64,000 nucleotides of DNA from Spirochaetia bacterium (GCA_029975555.1 JARKOY010000021.1:62001-126000); one strand, 5' to 3'; numbered from the stretch's first letter, positions 50,473 to 59,707 are shown. Notes: a model not told the origin generated them from the sequence alone. Made by a program: numbers and translations.

Positions 50473-51219
50473 TCAACCTTTCTGGTGCGCAGGGGCGCCT
50501 GGAGCGCTGGGGGCGGCGCCGGCGGCGGAGCTTCCCGGCCCCGGACTTGAACCGGCCGGAGCACCGGGAGCGGCTCTCTTGGAGGCCGCCTCCACCTTCG
50601 CCTTGTAGTTGTTCGCGATCCACAGGGCGATCGCAACCAGAAAAAACGCGCTCGGCGCCATCACCATGATCGTCCACGGCACAAAGCCTTCACCGACGAC
50701 CTTGAACCCGAACAGGCTGCCGAATCCAAAAAATTCGCGGATCGCGGCGATGACGAGCAGCACCCAGCCATAGCCGAATCCGTTTGCAAGCCCGTCCAAG
50801 AACGCGAGCCCCGGAGAATTCGAGGCGGCAAAGGCCTCGGCCCGCCCCATCAGGATGCAGTTGGTGATGATGAGGCCGACGTAGGGTCCGAGCTGTTTGG
50901 AAATCGCCGGCTGGTAGGCCCTCAGCACGATGTCGATGATGATGACGTAGAACGACAGCACCAGCACCTGCACGATCATGCGCACCTTGCGGGGAATGAG
51001 TTCGCGCAGCGCGCTTAAGGTCAGACTTCCCATCGACGTGGCAAAGCTCACGCCCAGCACCATGATGAGGGTATTGCGAAGGTTGTTGGTGACGGCCAGC
51101 GTCGAACAGATGCCCAGCACCTGCACGAAAATCGGATTGTTGTACCACAGACCATCCCGCATCACCTTGGCGGCAGGGCTCACCTTTAAGGGGGCTCTCA
51201 TTTTTTCTGTGTCGCTCAC
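50473..51219 (-). CDS. nqrD: NqrD/RnfE-family membrane subunit with Ala/Pro/Gly-rich C-terminal tail
   Basis: NPIFVQVLGICSTLAVTNNLRNTLIMVLGVSF; tail APGAPAGSSPGPGSSAAGAAPSAPGAPAHQ. Confidence 0.9.
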   Translation of the reverse strand: MSDTEKMRAPLKVSPAAKVMRDGLWYNNPIFVQVLGICSTLAVTNNLRNTLIMVLGVSFATSMGSLTLSALRELIPRKVRMIVQVLVLSFYVIIIDIVLRAYQPAISKQLGPYVGLIITNCILMGRAEAFAASNSPGLAFLDGLANGFGYGWVLLVIAAIREFFGFGSLFGFKVVGEGFVPWTIMVMAPSAFFLVAIALWIANNYKAKVEAASKRAAPGAPAGSSPGPGSSAAGAAPSAPGAPAHQKG

Positions 51220-51839
51220 AGCGTTCCTCCTATCTGGCGGGCGAGCGCCAATTCCCGGTCGACGAGGGCCTTCACGAAATCGCTGGTGCGGCTCGCCCCG
51301 GTGACGGCGTCGACGGTGCCGTTGTTCGGGTCGAAGTTACCCTTCCCTGTCCCTTGCGAAAACGCAATCGTCCCGTCGGGAAGCGTCTTCTTTCCCTTGA
51401 ACTGCGCAGAAAACCAAGGCTCGGAGATGCGGCCTCCGAGGCCAGGCGTCTCCTGTTGGTCGACGACCTCAAAGCCCCTGACCACCGCGCCTTTGGGGTC
51501 GGTGGCGAGCACCGCGGTGATCGGCCCCCAGAGCCCAGGCATGGTGAGTTTGATCGCGACGTAGGTCTGGCCGTCGATGACGGCGAGGTACGCAGTCGCC
51601 TTATCGACGGTCTTTTCGGTGATGAATTGGCGGTACTTCGAGTCGATCTCTTCCGCTGGCGTCGACGAGTCCGCGAGGCCGAAGGCCTTGAGGACGGCCA
51701 GCTGCGATTCGAGCTTCTTGTTGGCGTTCACTCTGGAGAGCGTCACCTGATTGGCGACGGCCAGGATCACCACAAAGGCGATGCAGACCACGAAGGTGAA
51801 GACGGCCGCATAGGTGATCGAGTTCCTGTTCGGCTTCAT
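51216..51839 (-). CDS. nqrC: NqrC/RnfG-family FMN-binding subunit
   Basis: N-terminal TM; GGRISEPWF and FMN-attachment-type motif VDAVTGASRTSDFV. Confidence 0.9.
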   Translation of the reverse strand: MKPNRNSITYAAVFTFVVCIAFVVILAVANQVTLSRVNANKKLESQLAVLKAFGLADSSTPAEEIDSKYRQFITEKTVDKATAYLAVIDGQTYVAIKLTMPGLWGPITAVLATDPKGAVVRGFEVVDQQETPGLGGRISEPWFSAQFKGKKTLPDGTIAFSQGTGKGNFDPNNGTVDAVTGASRTSDFVKALVDRELALARQIGGTL

Positions 51840-52927
51840 CGGGCGCCTCCTTTCGGGCGCAGCTCGGTATCCCGGACGGGCGGTGTAGGAGAGATGAGCG
51901 GCGCATCGGGCCCGGCCGGCTTTGTGTCAGGTCCAACCGGCCTTGGGGCGGGCTGCGTGGGTGGGGCAGCCTGCGCCGGATCAGCTCCGACCGATCTTGA
52001 GGCGGGAACAGACGCCTTCTTCTGAGCCGGCGCTTTCTTTTGGACAGCATCGACCGCGATGTCGATGAGATTCGCAAACGTGTTGCCAAAGAGGATCGCG
52101 AAGCTTGTGCCCTCAGGAAATGCCGAGAATGTGCGGATGATCACCGCGGTCGCACCGATGAGGATGCCGTAGAGGTAGTGCGAGGGCTGCCGCTTCGGCG
52201 CCGAGACAGGGTCGGTGGCCATGAACACCGACATGTAGAGGAAGGAACCGGCCAGAAGGCTCTCCATCGGCAGGGCCTTCTGCGCACCTGTCGCAAGGAT
52301 GACGAGGTTCGTCACCGTACCGCCGGCCAGCGTCGCGAGCATGATCCGCCAGCTCGCAGTCTTTGTCAGAATGAGGTAGGCCGCGGCCAACACGATGAGC
52401 AGTGTCATGCTTTCGCCCATGGCCCCGGGCCGCAGGCCGAACAGCAGGTCGGTGATAGGAACCGGCACGTGGGCCCTCATCCGGGCGAGCGGAGTCGCCG
52501 AAGACAGCACGTCGACCGCCCCTATCCCGAAATTGCCGAAACTGGTATAGGCCCTCGAGAGCACCACGGCGAAGCTGATGTAGATAAAGGCGCGCCCCGC
52601 GATTGCCGGATTGAAAATGTTGCGTCCGAATCCGCCGTAGACCCCCTTGGCCATCGCCACCGCAAAGATGATGCCGACTGCCAGAATCCAGAGCGGCGCC
52701 TTGGGCGGCCAGGCCAGCGCGTACAGCGCACAGGTCACGAGCACCGCCTCGCTCACCTTTCCTTGCCGCCTTCGCTCGAACAGCCATTCGGTGACAATTC
52801 CGCAGACGAACACCACCGCGGCCGCGGCGATCACGCGGAGGCCGTACATCCAGAGCGAAAACAGATATATCGGCGCAAGCGCGATGAGAACCTTGCGCAT
52901 CATGGGTTGTTTGAGGAATCTGATCAC
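51836..52927 (-). CDS. nqrB: NqrB/RnfD-family membrane subunit with Pro/Ala-rich C-terminal tail (GTG start)
   Basis: GGFGRNIFNPAIAGRAFIYISF; VDVLSSATPLAR possible FMN site; MATDPVSAPKR. Confidence 0.9.
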   Translation of the reverse strand: MIRFLKQPMMRKVLIALAPIYLFSLWMYGLRVIAAAAVVFVCGIVTEWLFERRRQGKVSEAVLVTCALYALAWPPKAPLWILAVGIIFAVAMAKGVYGGFGRNIFNPAIAGRAFIYISFAVVLSRAYTSFGNFGIGAVDVLSSATPLARMRAHVPVPITDLLFGLRPGAMGESMTLLIVLAAAYLILTKTASWRIMLATLAGGTVTNLVILATGAQKALPMESLLAGSFLYMSVFMATDPVSAPKRQPSHYLYGILIGATAVIIRTFSAFPEGTSFAILFGNTFANLIDIAVDAVQKKAPAQKKASVPASRSVGADPAQAAPPTQPAPRPVGPDTKPAGPDAPLISPTPPVRDTELRPKGGAR

Positions 52928-53019
52928 GCGCCCCTCCTTTCGTTATATTAATCCTAATGCATGGAAGGGCAGAATTGTAGAGGCCGCATGGGCGTGCTTG
53001 GAAGCCAGAACGAATCAGT

Positions 53020-53051
53020 CCTTTTCAACGTGCAGGCGCACGTTGAAAAGG
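53020..53051. repeat. perfect 14-bp inverted repeat with 4-nt loop, no T run
   Basis: CCTTTTCAACGTGC-AGGC-GCACGTTGAAAAGG. Confidence 0.9.
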
Positions 53052-53070
53052 CGACTTGAAGGGCAATGTT

Positions 53071-53475
53071 TTATCCTGGCGTCTTCACGGATACCTTTGT
53101 CTTCGCGCGGCACTCCGAGCAGACGCCGGTCGCATAAAAGGTGTGGGAAGTGACGGTGAGGCCTCTGTCCGCGCTCATCTTCGCGACGAGCGCATCGAAC
53201 TGGCAGAGGCCGAGGTCCGTAAAACGGTGACAGCGCTCGCAGTGGAACCAGTGCCGGTGTTCAGCCACATGCAGCACGTAGTAACGCTCCGTCCCGTGTT
53301 CGCTGCAGTGGAGGATGAACGAATCGAGGCGACCTTTCTCTTCAAGATAATGCAGCGCCCTGTAAATCGTGGCGGGGTCATGTTCGTGTTGAAATTTCCC
53401 GCAGAGCTGACGCGCCGAGACCGGCTCCTTCGCCTGCGCGATGGTCTCCAGCACATGCGTTCGGGCTTTGGTCAT
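53071..53475 (-). CDS. zur: Fur-family regulator, likely Zur
   Basis: Winged helix DPATIYRALHYLEEKGRLDSF, HWFHCERC and CSEC motifs; overlaps znuB by 4 nt. Confidence 0.82.
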   Translation of the reverse strand: MTKARTHVLETIAQAKEPVSARQLCGKFQHEHDPATIYRALHYLEEKGRLDSFILHCSEHGTERYYVLHVAEHRHWFHCERCHRFTDLGLCQFDALVAKMSADRGLTVTSHTFYATGVCSECRAKTKVSVKTPG

Positions 53476-54320
53476 AGTCTGCCTCTTTTCCCATGATTTC
53501 GCGCAGAGAGCGCGATGAACACGGCACCCGACAAAAGCACGATCACCGCGCCGGCAGGCAGGTCGAAGTGCCAGGACACCACGAGCCCGCCGACCGAAAA
53601 GGCGAGGGAAAGCAGCGTCGCGTTCACCATCATGCCCGCAAGATTGCGCGAGAAATATCCTGCGGTGCCCGCCGGCAGCGTGAGCATCGCAATGACCATC
53701 ACGATGCCGACGAATGTCTGCAAGAGCACGATCGCGATCGCAATGACGAGGAGCAGGACAAGGTAGAGCGCCGTCACCGGCACGCCCTTTGTCGCCGCGA
53801 ATTCTTCGTCGAAGGACGCAGCCTCGATGTGACGGTAATAGCGCCCCACGAGGAGGAGCACGACGAGGTCGAGCACCGCGAGCAAAAACAGGTCCTGCTC
53901 AGTCACGAGCAGAATGTTGCCGAACAGATAGCTCATCGGATCCACATAGCCTGGCGTCTTCGCCAAAAAGACCACGCCGAGGCTCATGCCGATCGCCCAC
54001 AGCGCGTTGATAACCGTATCCTCGCGCTGCTTCGCCTTGAGCGACACAATGCTTATGAGCAGCGCCGCGAGGATCGCGAACACGAGCGCCCCGAGCATAG
54101 GGCTGACCCACTTCGGCGCCCCCCGAGAAGCCAAAAAGAGGGCGAGGCCCACACCGCCCAATACTGTGTGAGAAATTGCGCCCGCGAGCCCCGCGATCCG
54201 TCGCACCGTCACCAGCGAGCCCAAAATCCCAAACAGAAAGGCCGCGAGCACGCTTCCGATCAGCGCGTTCCGCACAAAGGGGATCGAAGGGTTCGCGAGC
54301 GCCTGCAAAAATCCACTCAT
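53472..54320 (-). CDS. znuB: zinc/manganese ABC transporter permease (ABC-3 family)
   Basis: NALIGSVLAAFLFGILGSLVTVRRIAGLAGAISHTVLGGVGLALFL. Confidence 0.93.
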   Translation of the reverse strand: MSGFLQALANPSIPFVRNALIGSVLAAFLFGILGSLVTVRRIAGLAGAISHTVLGGVGLALFLASRGAPKWVSPMLGALVFAILAALLISIVSLKAKQREDTVINALWAIGMSLGVVFLAKTPGYVDPMSYLFGNILLVTEQDLFLLAVLDLVVLLLVGRYYRHIEAASFDEEFAATKGVPVTALYLVLLLVIAIAIVLLQTFVGIVMVIAMLTLPAGTAGYFSRNLAGMMVNATLLSLAFSVGGLVVSWHFDLPAGAVIVLLSGAVFIALSARNHGKRGRL

Positions 54321-54334
54321 TCTAGATATCTCCC

Positions 54335-55174
54335 TCAGTCTTTCCCCTCGCAGCACGCATTGTCCGGAAGCTCGATATCGTGCCGGACACGAACAACCTT
54401 GCCGCCGTAGATGTCTTCGGGCGCGTTCACCGCCTGCTCGATCGCGTGGCGGTGGACCGAATGCGGCTGATCGACACCCTGCCCGACGCAGAGCACCGTA
54501 TCCGCGAGCGCCGATACGAAGTCCGAATCGTGCGTCGCGATGAGGACTGTCGTGCTGCCCTTAAAGCGCGCCAGCACATCGTAGAACTTCTTTTCGCTGT
54601 CAGCGTCCATGTTCGCAGTAGGCTCGTCGAGCACGAGGAGTTTCGGGTGCCCCACGAGCGCGCGCGCGACGAGCACCCTCCGCCGCTGTCCTCCCGAGAG
54701 CGCGGAGAAGGGCCGCTCCCGCAGATCGTACACCTCTGCCTGGCGCAGCGCCCACTCGACATCCTCTCGCTTCTGATGCTTCGCAACGCGGGAAAGCCCC
54801 GAGAGTCTTCCCATGCCGACGACTTCCTCCACACGGATGGGAAAGGTCGCATCGAAGCCTGCATGCTGGGGCACATAGCCGATCGACTCGATGCGCCTTC
54901 GGGGCGGCGCGCCAAACACCAGCACCTGTCCCCTCGCGGGCTCCAGAAGCCCCACGATGAGCTTGAGCAGCGTGCTCTTCCCCGCGCCGTTTTTGCCCGT
55001 CAGGGCCACAAATTCGCCGCGGTGCACGTGAAAGGACACGTCGGCGAACACTTCCACCTCTCTGTAGCGAAAGGCAAGATTCTGACACCATATGGCCACA
55101 TTCTCCGGCGCGTGCGGAAGGTGTACCGCCTCAGCATCCTGAGCCTGCGGCGCCTGTTGCATAATGTCGCTCAC
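54335..55174 (-). CDS. znuC: zinc/manganese ABC transporter ATP-binding protein (GTG start)
   Basis: [54 protein letters not shown]. Confidence 0.93.
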   Translation of the reverse strand: MSDIMQQAPQAQDAEAVHLPHAPENVAIWCQNLAFRYREVEVFADVSFHVHRGEFVALTGKNGAGKSTLLKLIVGLLEPARGQVLVFGAPPRRRIESIGYVPQHAGFDATFPIRVEEVVGMGRLSGLSRVAKHQKREDVEWALRQAEVYDLRERPFSALSGGQRRRVLVARALVGHPKLLVLDEPTANMDADSEKKFYDVLARFKGSTTVLIATHDSDFVSALADTVLCVGQGVDQPHSVHRHAIEQAVNAPEDIYGGKVVRVRHDIELPDNACCEGKD

Positions 55175-55175
55175 T

Positions 55176-56105
55176 TCATTTTCCTCTCGGGAGGGCGTTG
55201 AACAAGGCCTGCCCCATGCGCGACAGATTCTCGAGCCAGTCCTGCGCCAGAGGATCGATCGGCACAACCACGGCCCCGATCGCCCCCGCCACCGCCTTCG
55301 CCGCGCTCTCCGAGAACTGTGCCTGGGTGAATACGACCTTGGCCTTCTCTTTCTTTGCAAGATCGACGAGCGCCACCAGCTCCTTCTGCGTGGGCTCCTT
55401 GCCGCCGAGCTCCACCGCGACCTGCGCGATATTGAACGCATCGAAGAAGTACCCAAACGCAGGGTGATACACGAACACTTTCGAGCCCGAGAGCGGCGCC
55501 AGCCTTGCCTTGAGCGACGTGAACACGGCATCGATCTCTTTCATATATTTTTCGTAGTTTGCTCTGTAGAGGGCCGCGCCCTCAGGGTCCTTGGCCACCA
55601 AGGCGTCCCGGATGACCGCAATTTCCGCCTTGGCCTGGCCGTACCCGAGCCACGTGTGCAGGTCGCGGTTTGACAGGGCCGGATTGATATTCTCTTTGTC
55701 AGAATGGGATCCCTCTTCCTGCTCTTGGGGACTAAGGGCACGAAATTGCACATTTTGGGTGACATCGACTATCTCGAGCTTCGGATACATCGCGCGCACC
55801 TTGGGTTTGAGCGAGTATTCGAAATCGACGCCGATCGAGAACCACACCTGCGCCTTGCCAAGCTCGACGAGCTGGCGCGGAGACGGTTCGAACGCGTGCG
55901 GACTCGACCCAGGAGGCAGAATGAGCGTCACGGCGACCCTGTCGCCAGCCAGGCGATTCACCCACTCCTGCATGGGAGGAATACTCACCGCAACCGTGAG
56001 GGCTGGTTTCTTCGACTGCGCGGACAGCGCTCCCGTCGCGGCGAGAAAAAAGGACAGCACAAGCAATACCTTGGAAATCCTACTCTTGTTCCCGTGCAGA
56101 CACAT
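55176..56105 (-). CDS. znuA: zinc/manganese ABC transporter substrate-binding protein
   Basis: Signal peptide; VAVSIPPMQEWVNRLAGDRVAVTLILPPGSSPHAFEPSPRQL; first gene of znuACB-zur. Confidence 0.93.
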   Translation of the reverse strand: MCLHGNKSRISKVLLVLSFFLAATGALSAQSKKPALTVAVSIPPMQEWVNRLAGDRVAVTLILPPGSSPHAFEPSPRQLVELGKAQVWFSIGVDFEYSLKPKVRAMYPKLEIVDVTQNVQFRALSPQEQEEGSHSDKENINPALSNRDLHTWLGYGQAKAEIAVIRDALVAKDPEGAALYRANYEKYMKEIDAVFTSLKARLAPLSGSKVFVYHPAFGYFFDAFNIAQVAVELGGKEPTQKELVALVDLAKKEKAKVVFTQAQFSESAAKAVAGAIGAVVVPIDPLAQDWLENLSRMGQALFNALPRGK

Positions 56106-56139
56106 GCGACGCTCCTGAATGCAGAATTCCTTCCAAAAA

Positions 56140-56196
56140 TTGCAAACGACTTGCAAAATATACTGAAAAAAATCCCAAATGTGCAAGCGATTTGCA
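56140..56196. promoter_or_regulatory. two TGCAA-N5-TTGCA palindromes overlapping the predicted znuA promoter
   Basis: TGCAAACGACTTGCA (56141-56155), TGCAAGCGATTTGCA (56182-56196); minus-strand TTGCAC -18 bp- TATATT between and over them. Confidence 0.65.
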
Positions 56197-56268
56197 GATA
56201 AAAACTCTTTTCTGGAGAAGGAGCTTTGTATTATTCTTAATAAGAACCCTTTTAAGGAGGAGGTTTTT

Positions 56269-56604
56269 ATGAGTAGCTATAAAGAGAAAGCAGACGCTGT
56301 CTATGCTTTTATAGAAACCTTGTCAAAAGAAAATCCGGGTATTGCCAAAGGTTTTATAGCCATGCATAAAGCTGCAGCAGAAAAAGGAGTTTTGGATGCT
56401 AAACAAAAAGAGTTAATCGCCTTGGGAATCGCGATTGCCATTCGTTGTGAGGGATGTATCGCCTGTCATGTTCAGGATGCATTAAAAGCCGGAGCAAGCC
56501 AGGAAGAAATTGTAGAGACCATTGGCGTTGCAATCCTGATGGGAGGTGGGCCTTCTGTTGTCTATGGAGATTTCGCATACAAGGCGATGAAAGAAATGTT
56601 GTGA
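56269..56604 (+). CDS. carboxymuconolactone decarboxylase/AhpD-like protein
   Basis: ELIALGIAIAIRCEGCIACHVQDALKAGAS (CxxC) ; strong SD AAGGAGG. Confidence 0.9.
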   Translation: MSSYKEKADAVYAFIETLSKENPGIAKGFIAMHKAAAEKGVLDAKQKELIALGIAIAIRCEGCIACHVQDALKAGASQEEIVETIGVAILMGGGPSVVYGDFAYKAMKEML

Positions 56605-56693
56605 TTTGTATTCTTAATCATTTTAGCTCACAATTTAACGTTCTGCTTCGGGAGTATTCTTAACATTCATCGTTCACAATTTGGCTTCCTACG

Positions 56694-56930
56694 TCAGAAA
56701 TAGTGCAATTGCCCCCACGGCCTTCTTCCCTCGTTGCGACACCTCAGATGCAGACGCTCATAGCTGTTGTCATGGGTCCGAATCATGCTGCAACACTTCA
56801 ACGCTCTCGTAGATGGAACGAGCTTCGGTCCATGCCGCTTCCGTGGCATGGCTGCCGAGATGTTGCCAAGCCTTTCTGCAAGCTCCAGCACACAAAGGCT
56901 CTTTTTTGTCAGCTTCGTCGCTGTATCCAT
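56694..56930 (-). pseudogene. decayed N-terminal HTH fragment of an IS481-like transposase/integrase
   Basis: KLTKKSLCVLELAERLGNISAA in one frame, GMDRSSF in a shifted frame, then stops. Confidence 0.5.
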
Positions 56931-57056
56931 CGTCTATTTTTCATAGCATCCCTAGCTAATAGAATACCGTATAGTTAGAACCTTAAGAATACAGGGGAGA
57001 CCGGCATTACAGGATCTACGACACTCATGGTTTGAAGATCAGTATTTCGAATCGTG

Positions 57057-58058
57057 CTATTGCAGCGTGCGGACCGATTCGCGCTCGACGATCGTCGCCG
57101 TAAAGAGTTCGGTCCTCCCCTGCATGCGGCCGCGTGCAATCCACTCGCAGACGAGGTCCGCGCTCTTCTTGCCCATCTCGAAAATCGGCTGGCGCACCGT
57201 AGTGAGGCCTGGGGTCGTAAACGCGGAGATATCGATGTCGTCGAGGCCTATGACGCTCACGTCTTCGGGAACCTTCAGCCCCGACTCGGAGAGGGCCTTT
57301 ATCGCGCCGATCGCAAGCTCGTCGGTCGCTGCAAATACCGCGGTCAGAGGCTGCTTCCGCTTTATCAGGGTGAGCATGCCCGTACGCCCCGCCTCGGGAT
57401 TATAGGCCGGCACACGCACCGTGAGCTCCGGCGTGTAGGGAATGTCGTGGGCGGCGAGCGCTTTTTTGTAGCCATCCTCGCGCTGGCGGCCGAAGCTGAA
57501 ATGCTCGCCGGTGATGAGCCCTATGGTGCGGTGTCCCCGCCGAATGAGGTATTCGACCGCGAGCTCTGCCGAAGCTTCTTCCTCGATGTGGACCGCGGGA
57601 AAACCGAATTCCTGCTTCTCGAAGGTGCAGAGGGCGACAGGGAGGCCCCTTTCCTGAATGTATCGATAGATCAAAGGATTATCGAGCTCGTGAATGAAGA
57701 TGATGCCGTCGAGCGTCTCGCCTTTCAGGCGGCGGAGAAATGCCTGCTCGCTCGAATCGGACCAGCGCAGAAAGAAGAACTGTGTCTTGTACCCGTGCTG
57801 CTCAAGGAAAAATTCCATCGACGCAAAGAGCTGTCGCTGAAACATGTTGAATAGATAAGGAATGACTACGCCTATCGTAAAACTCCGCTGGAGCACCATC
57901 GACCGCGCGACGTGGTTCTGCACATACCCTTGCTCCCTGACAATATCGAGCACGCGCTGGCGCACCTCGGAGCGCACGTATGCGCGTTCGTTGAGCACGC
58001 GCGACACGGTCGAAGGCGAGACGCCAGCAAGCCGCGCAATGTCCTTAATGCTTGTCAT
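57057..58058 (-). CDS. LacI-family transcriptional regulator
   Basis: SIKDIARLAGVSPSTVSRVLNERAYVRSEVRQRV HTH and periplasmic-binding-like sensor domain. Confidence 0.96.
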   Translation of the reverse strand: MTSIKDIARLAGVSPSTVSRVLNERAYVRSEVRQRVLDIVREQGYVQNHVARSMVLQRSFTIGVVIPYLFNMFQRQLFASMEFFLEQHGYKTQFFFLRWSDSSEQAFLRRLKGETLDGIIFIHELDNPLIYRYIQERGLPVALCTFEKQEFGFPAVHIEEEASAELAVEYLIRRGHRTIGLITGEHFSFGRQREDGYKKALAAHDIPYTPELTVRVPAYNPEAGRTGMLTLIKRKQPLTAVFAATDELAIGAIKALSESGLKVPEDVSVIGLDDIDISAFTTPGLTTVRQPIFEMGKKSADLVCEWIARGRMQGRTELFTATIVERESVRTLQ

Positions 58059-58193
58059 ATAGCGCCATCATAGCTTCTGAAAAGGTTTTCATCTAGTGAT
58101 TATACTCTGCATTTTCAAGAAAAAGAACACATTGGAGGCCCCTACACCCTCCTCATTGACGCAGGACAGGAGCATGCCGCACAATAGGAAATC

Positions 58194-59399
58194 ATGCTTG
58201 TGGAAAAACGCTTTTTGCCTCTCTATGTCGGATTGTTCAGCATATTCGCGTTGTTCGGCATCTCCATGACCGTCATCGGCGCCACGCTGCCTAAGATCTT
58301 CGCGGACTTCGGATGGTCCTACACGACCGCGGGCGCAATCATCGCGGCAGGCTCGATCGGGTACTTCCTTTCGAGCTATCTGGCCGGGATTTTCTTGTCG
58401 GCGGTTGGACTGCGCCTGACCATCAGCCTTTCACTCCTCCTCGTCTTCGCTGGGCTCGAACTTTTCGCCACGACTTCGATCCCATGGCTCAACATGCTGC
58501 TCTACTTCATCGTCGGCTTGGGACAGGGAGGCATCGAGCTGTCGGTCGACTGGGCAGTGCTGCGCATGGAAGGCCCGGGCGGTGGCCGCGCGATGAGCCT
58601 CATGCACGGCGCGTTCTCGATCGGCGCCGTCGTGGGGCCCCTCATCATCGCAATTCTGATCAGCGCGCACCTTGAGTGGACGCTGATCTACAGGGGCATC
58701 GGAGTCCTGTTCTTGGTCATCGCCATATTCATGCAGTTCATGCCCCTCGCCGCCCTCGGCAGGGACAAGGGGCACGCGGCAGGCGGCTCGAGGCGGGACC
58801 TCTTCCGCCATCCGGCGTACTGGCTCGGATTCTTCGCGCTCTTCGTCTACGTGGGCGTCGAGCTCGGCATTTCGAACTGGGTCGCGGAATATTTTGTGAG
58901 CGTCTTTGGCGCGCCCATACCGACGGGCTCGTTCATGGTCTCGCTGTTCTGGACAGGCCTCCTCGTGGGGCGCTTCGGTGTTCCCTTCTTCCAGGCCGCC
59001 ATAAAAAGAGAAAAAATCCTCATAGCACTTTCCGCGCTCATGGCGCTTTCGGTGACGGCTCTCGCCACGATCGGCTTTGTGAGCAATGGGAAAATTGCCA
59101 GTGTCATCGCAGGCATGGTCGTCATCTTTGCAGGGCTTGGCTGTTCCATCATCTATCCGAACATCATGAGCATCGTTGGGGATCTTTTCCCTCACACCCA
59201 GGGAGAGGCCGTGGGCTTTGCCGCCATGGGCGGCGGCATGGGAAGCTTTGTCTTCCCCTATCTCATGTCGGCCGTTTCGGCAGCCTGGGGCATCCGGATG
59301 GGTTTTATGACCTATGCGGTCTTTTCGCTCGTCGTAGTCGCGCTGGACGTAGCGCTGGTGCGCACGGAAGCGCGAATGAGTGCTCTCAAGGTTGAGTAA
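58194..59399 (+). CDS. MFS transporter
   Basis: About 12 hydrophobic segments; MFS-like N- and C-halves. Confidence 0.88.
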   Translation: MLVEKRFLPLYVGLFSIFALFGISMTVIGATLPKIFADFGWSYTTAGAIIAAGSIGYFLSSYLAGIFLSAVGLRLTISLSLLLVFAGLELFATTSIPWLNMLLYFIVGLGQGGIELSVDWAVLRMEGPGGGRAMSLMHGAFSIGAVVGPLIIAILISAHLEWTLIYRGIGVLFLVIAIFMQFMPLAALGRDKGHAAGGSRRDLFRHPAYWLGFFALFVYVGVELGISNWVAEYFVSVFGAPIPTGSFMVSLFWTGLLVGRFGVPFFQAAIKREKILIALSALMALSVTALATIGFVSNGKIASVIAGMVVIFAGLGCSIIYPNIMSIVGDLFPHTQGEAVGFAAMGGGMGSFVFPYLMSAVSAAWGIRMGFMTYAVFSLVVVALDVALVRTEARMSALKVE

Positions 59400-59669
59400 A
59401 GGGTGCCCGCGGAGCGCAAGGCTGTGAGGTTACAGCGCCGCGGACACCAAAACCTCCTCTTCTCAAAGGCCTTGGTCGTACTACACGTGGGTCCAGGCTG
59501 GCGTTTGGCGGTGACAAGCACAGCTCGGATTAGAACAAAAGCTAAACCAGTGCATCCATTCCCTCCACGGCCACGACCGTGGCCATGGAGGATTCGCACC
59601 CTCCTGCCTCTTCTCGCCTCAATCTTTACCCAAGGTTGAGAGCACTGTGCATTTTTTCAAAAAAATAAT

Positions 59670-59698
59670 TTGACAAATCGGCAAAACCGTTCAATAAT
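59670..59698 (+). promoter_or_regulatory. sigma70-type promoter of the Gfo/Idh-ABC operon
   Basis: TTGACA -17 bp- AATAAT. Confidence 0.75.
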
Positions 59699-59707
59699 AC
59701 TCCTACC

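Noticed and set aside
59575-59610. Minus-strand GGAGGGTGCGAATCCTCC resembling a tRNA T-arm
   Set aside because: Eight-nt loop, no anticodon arm or acceptor stem found around it.
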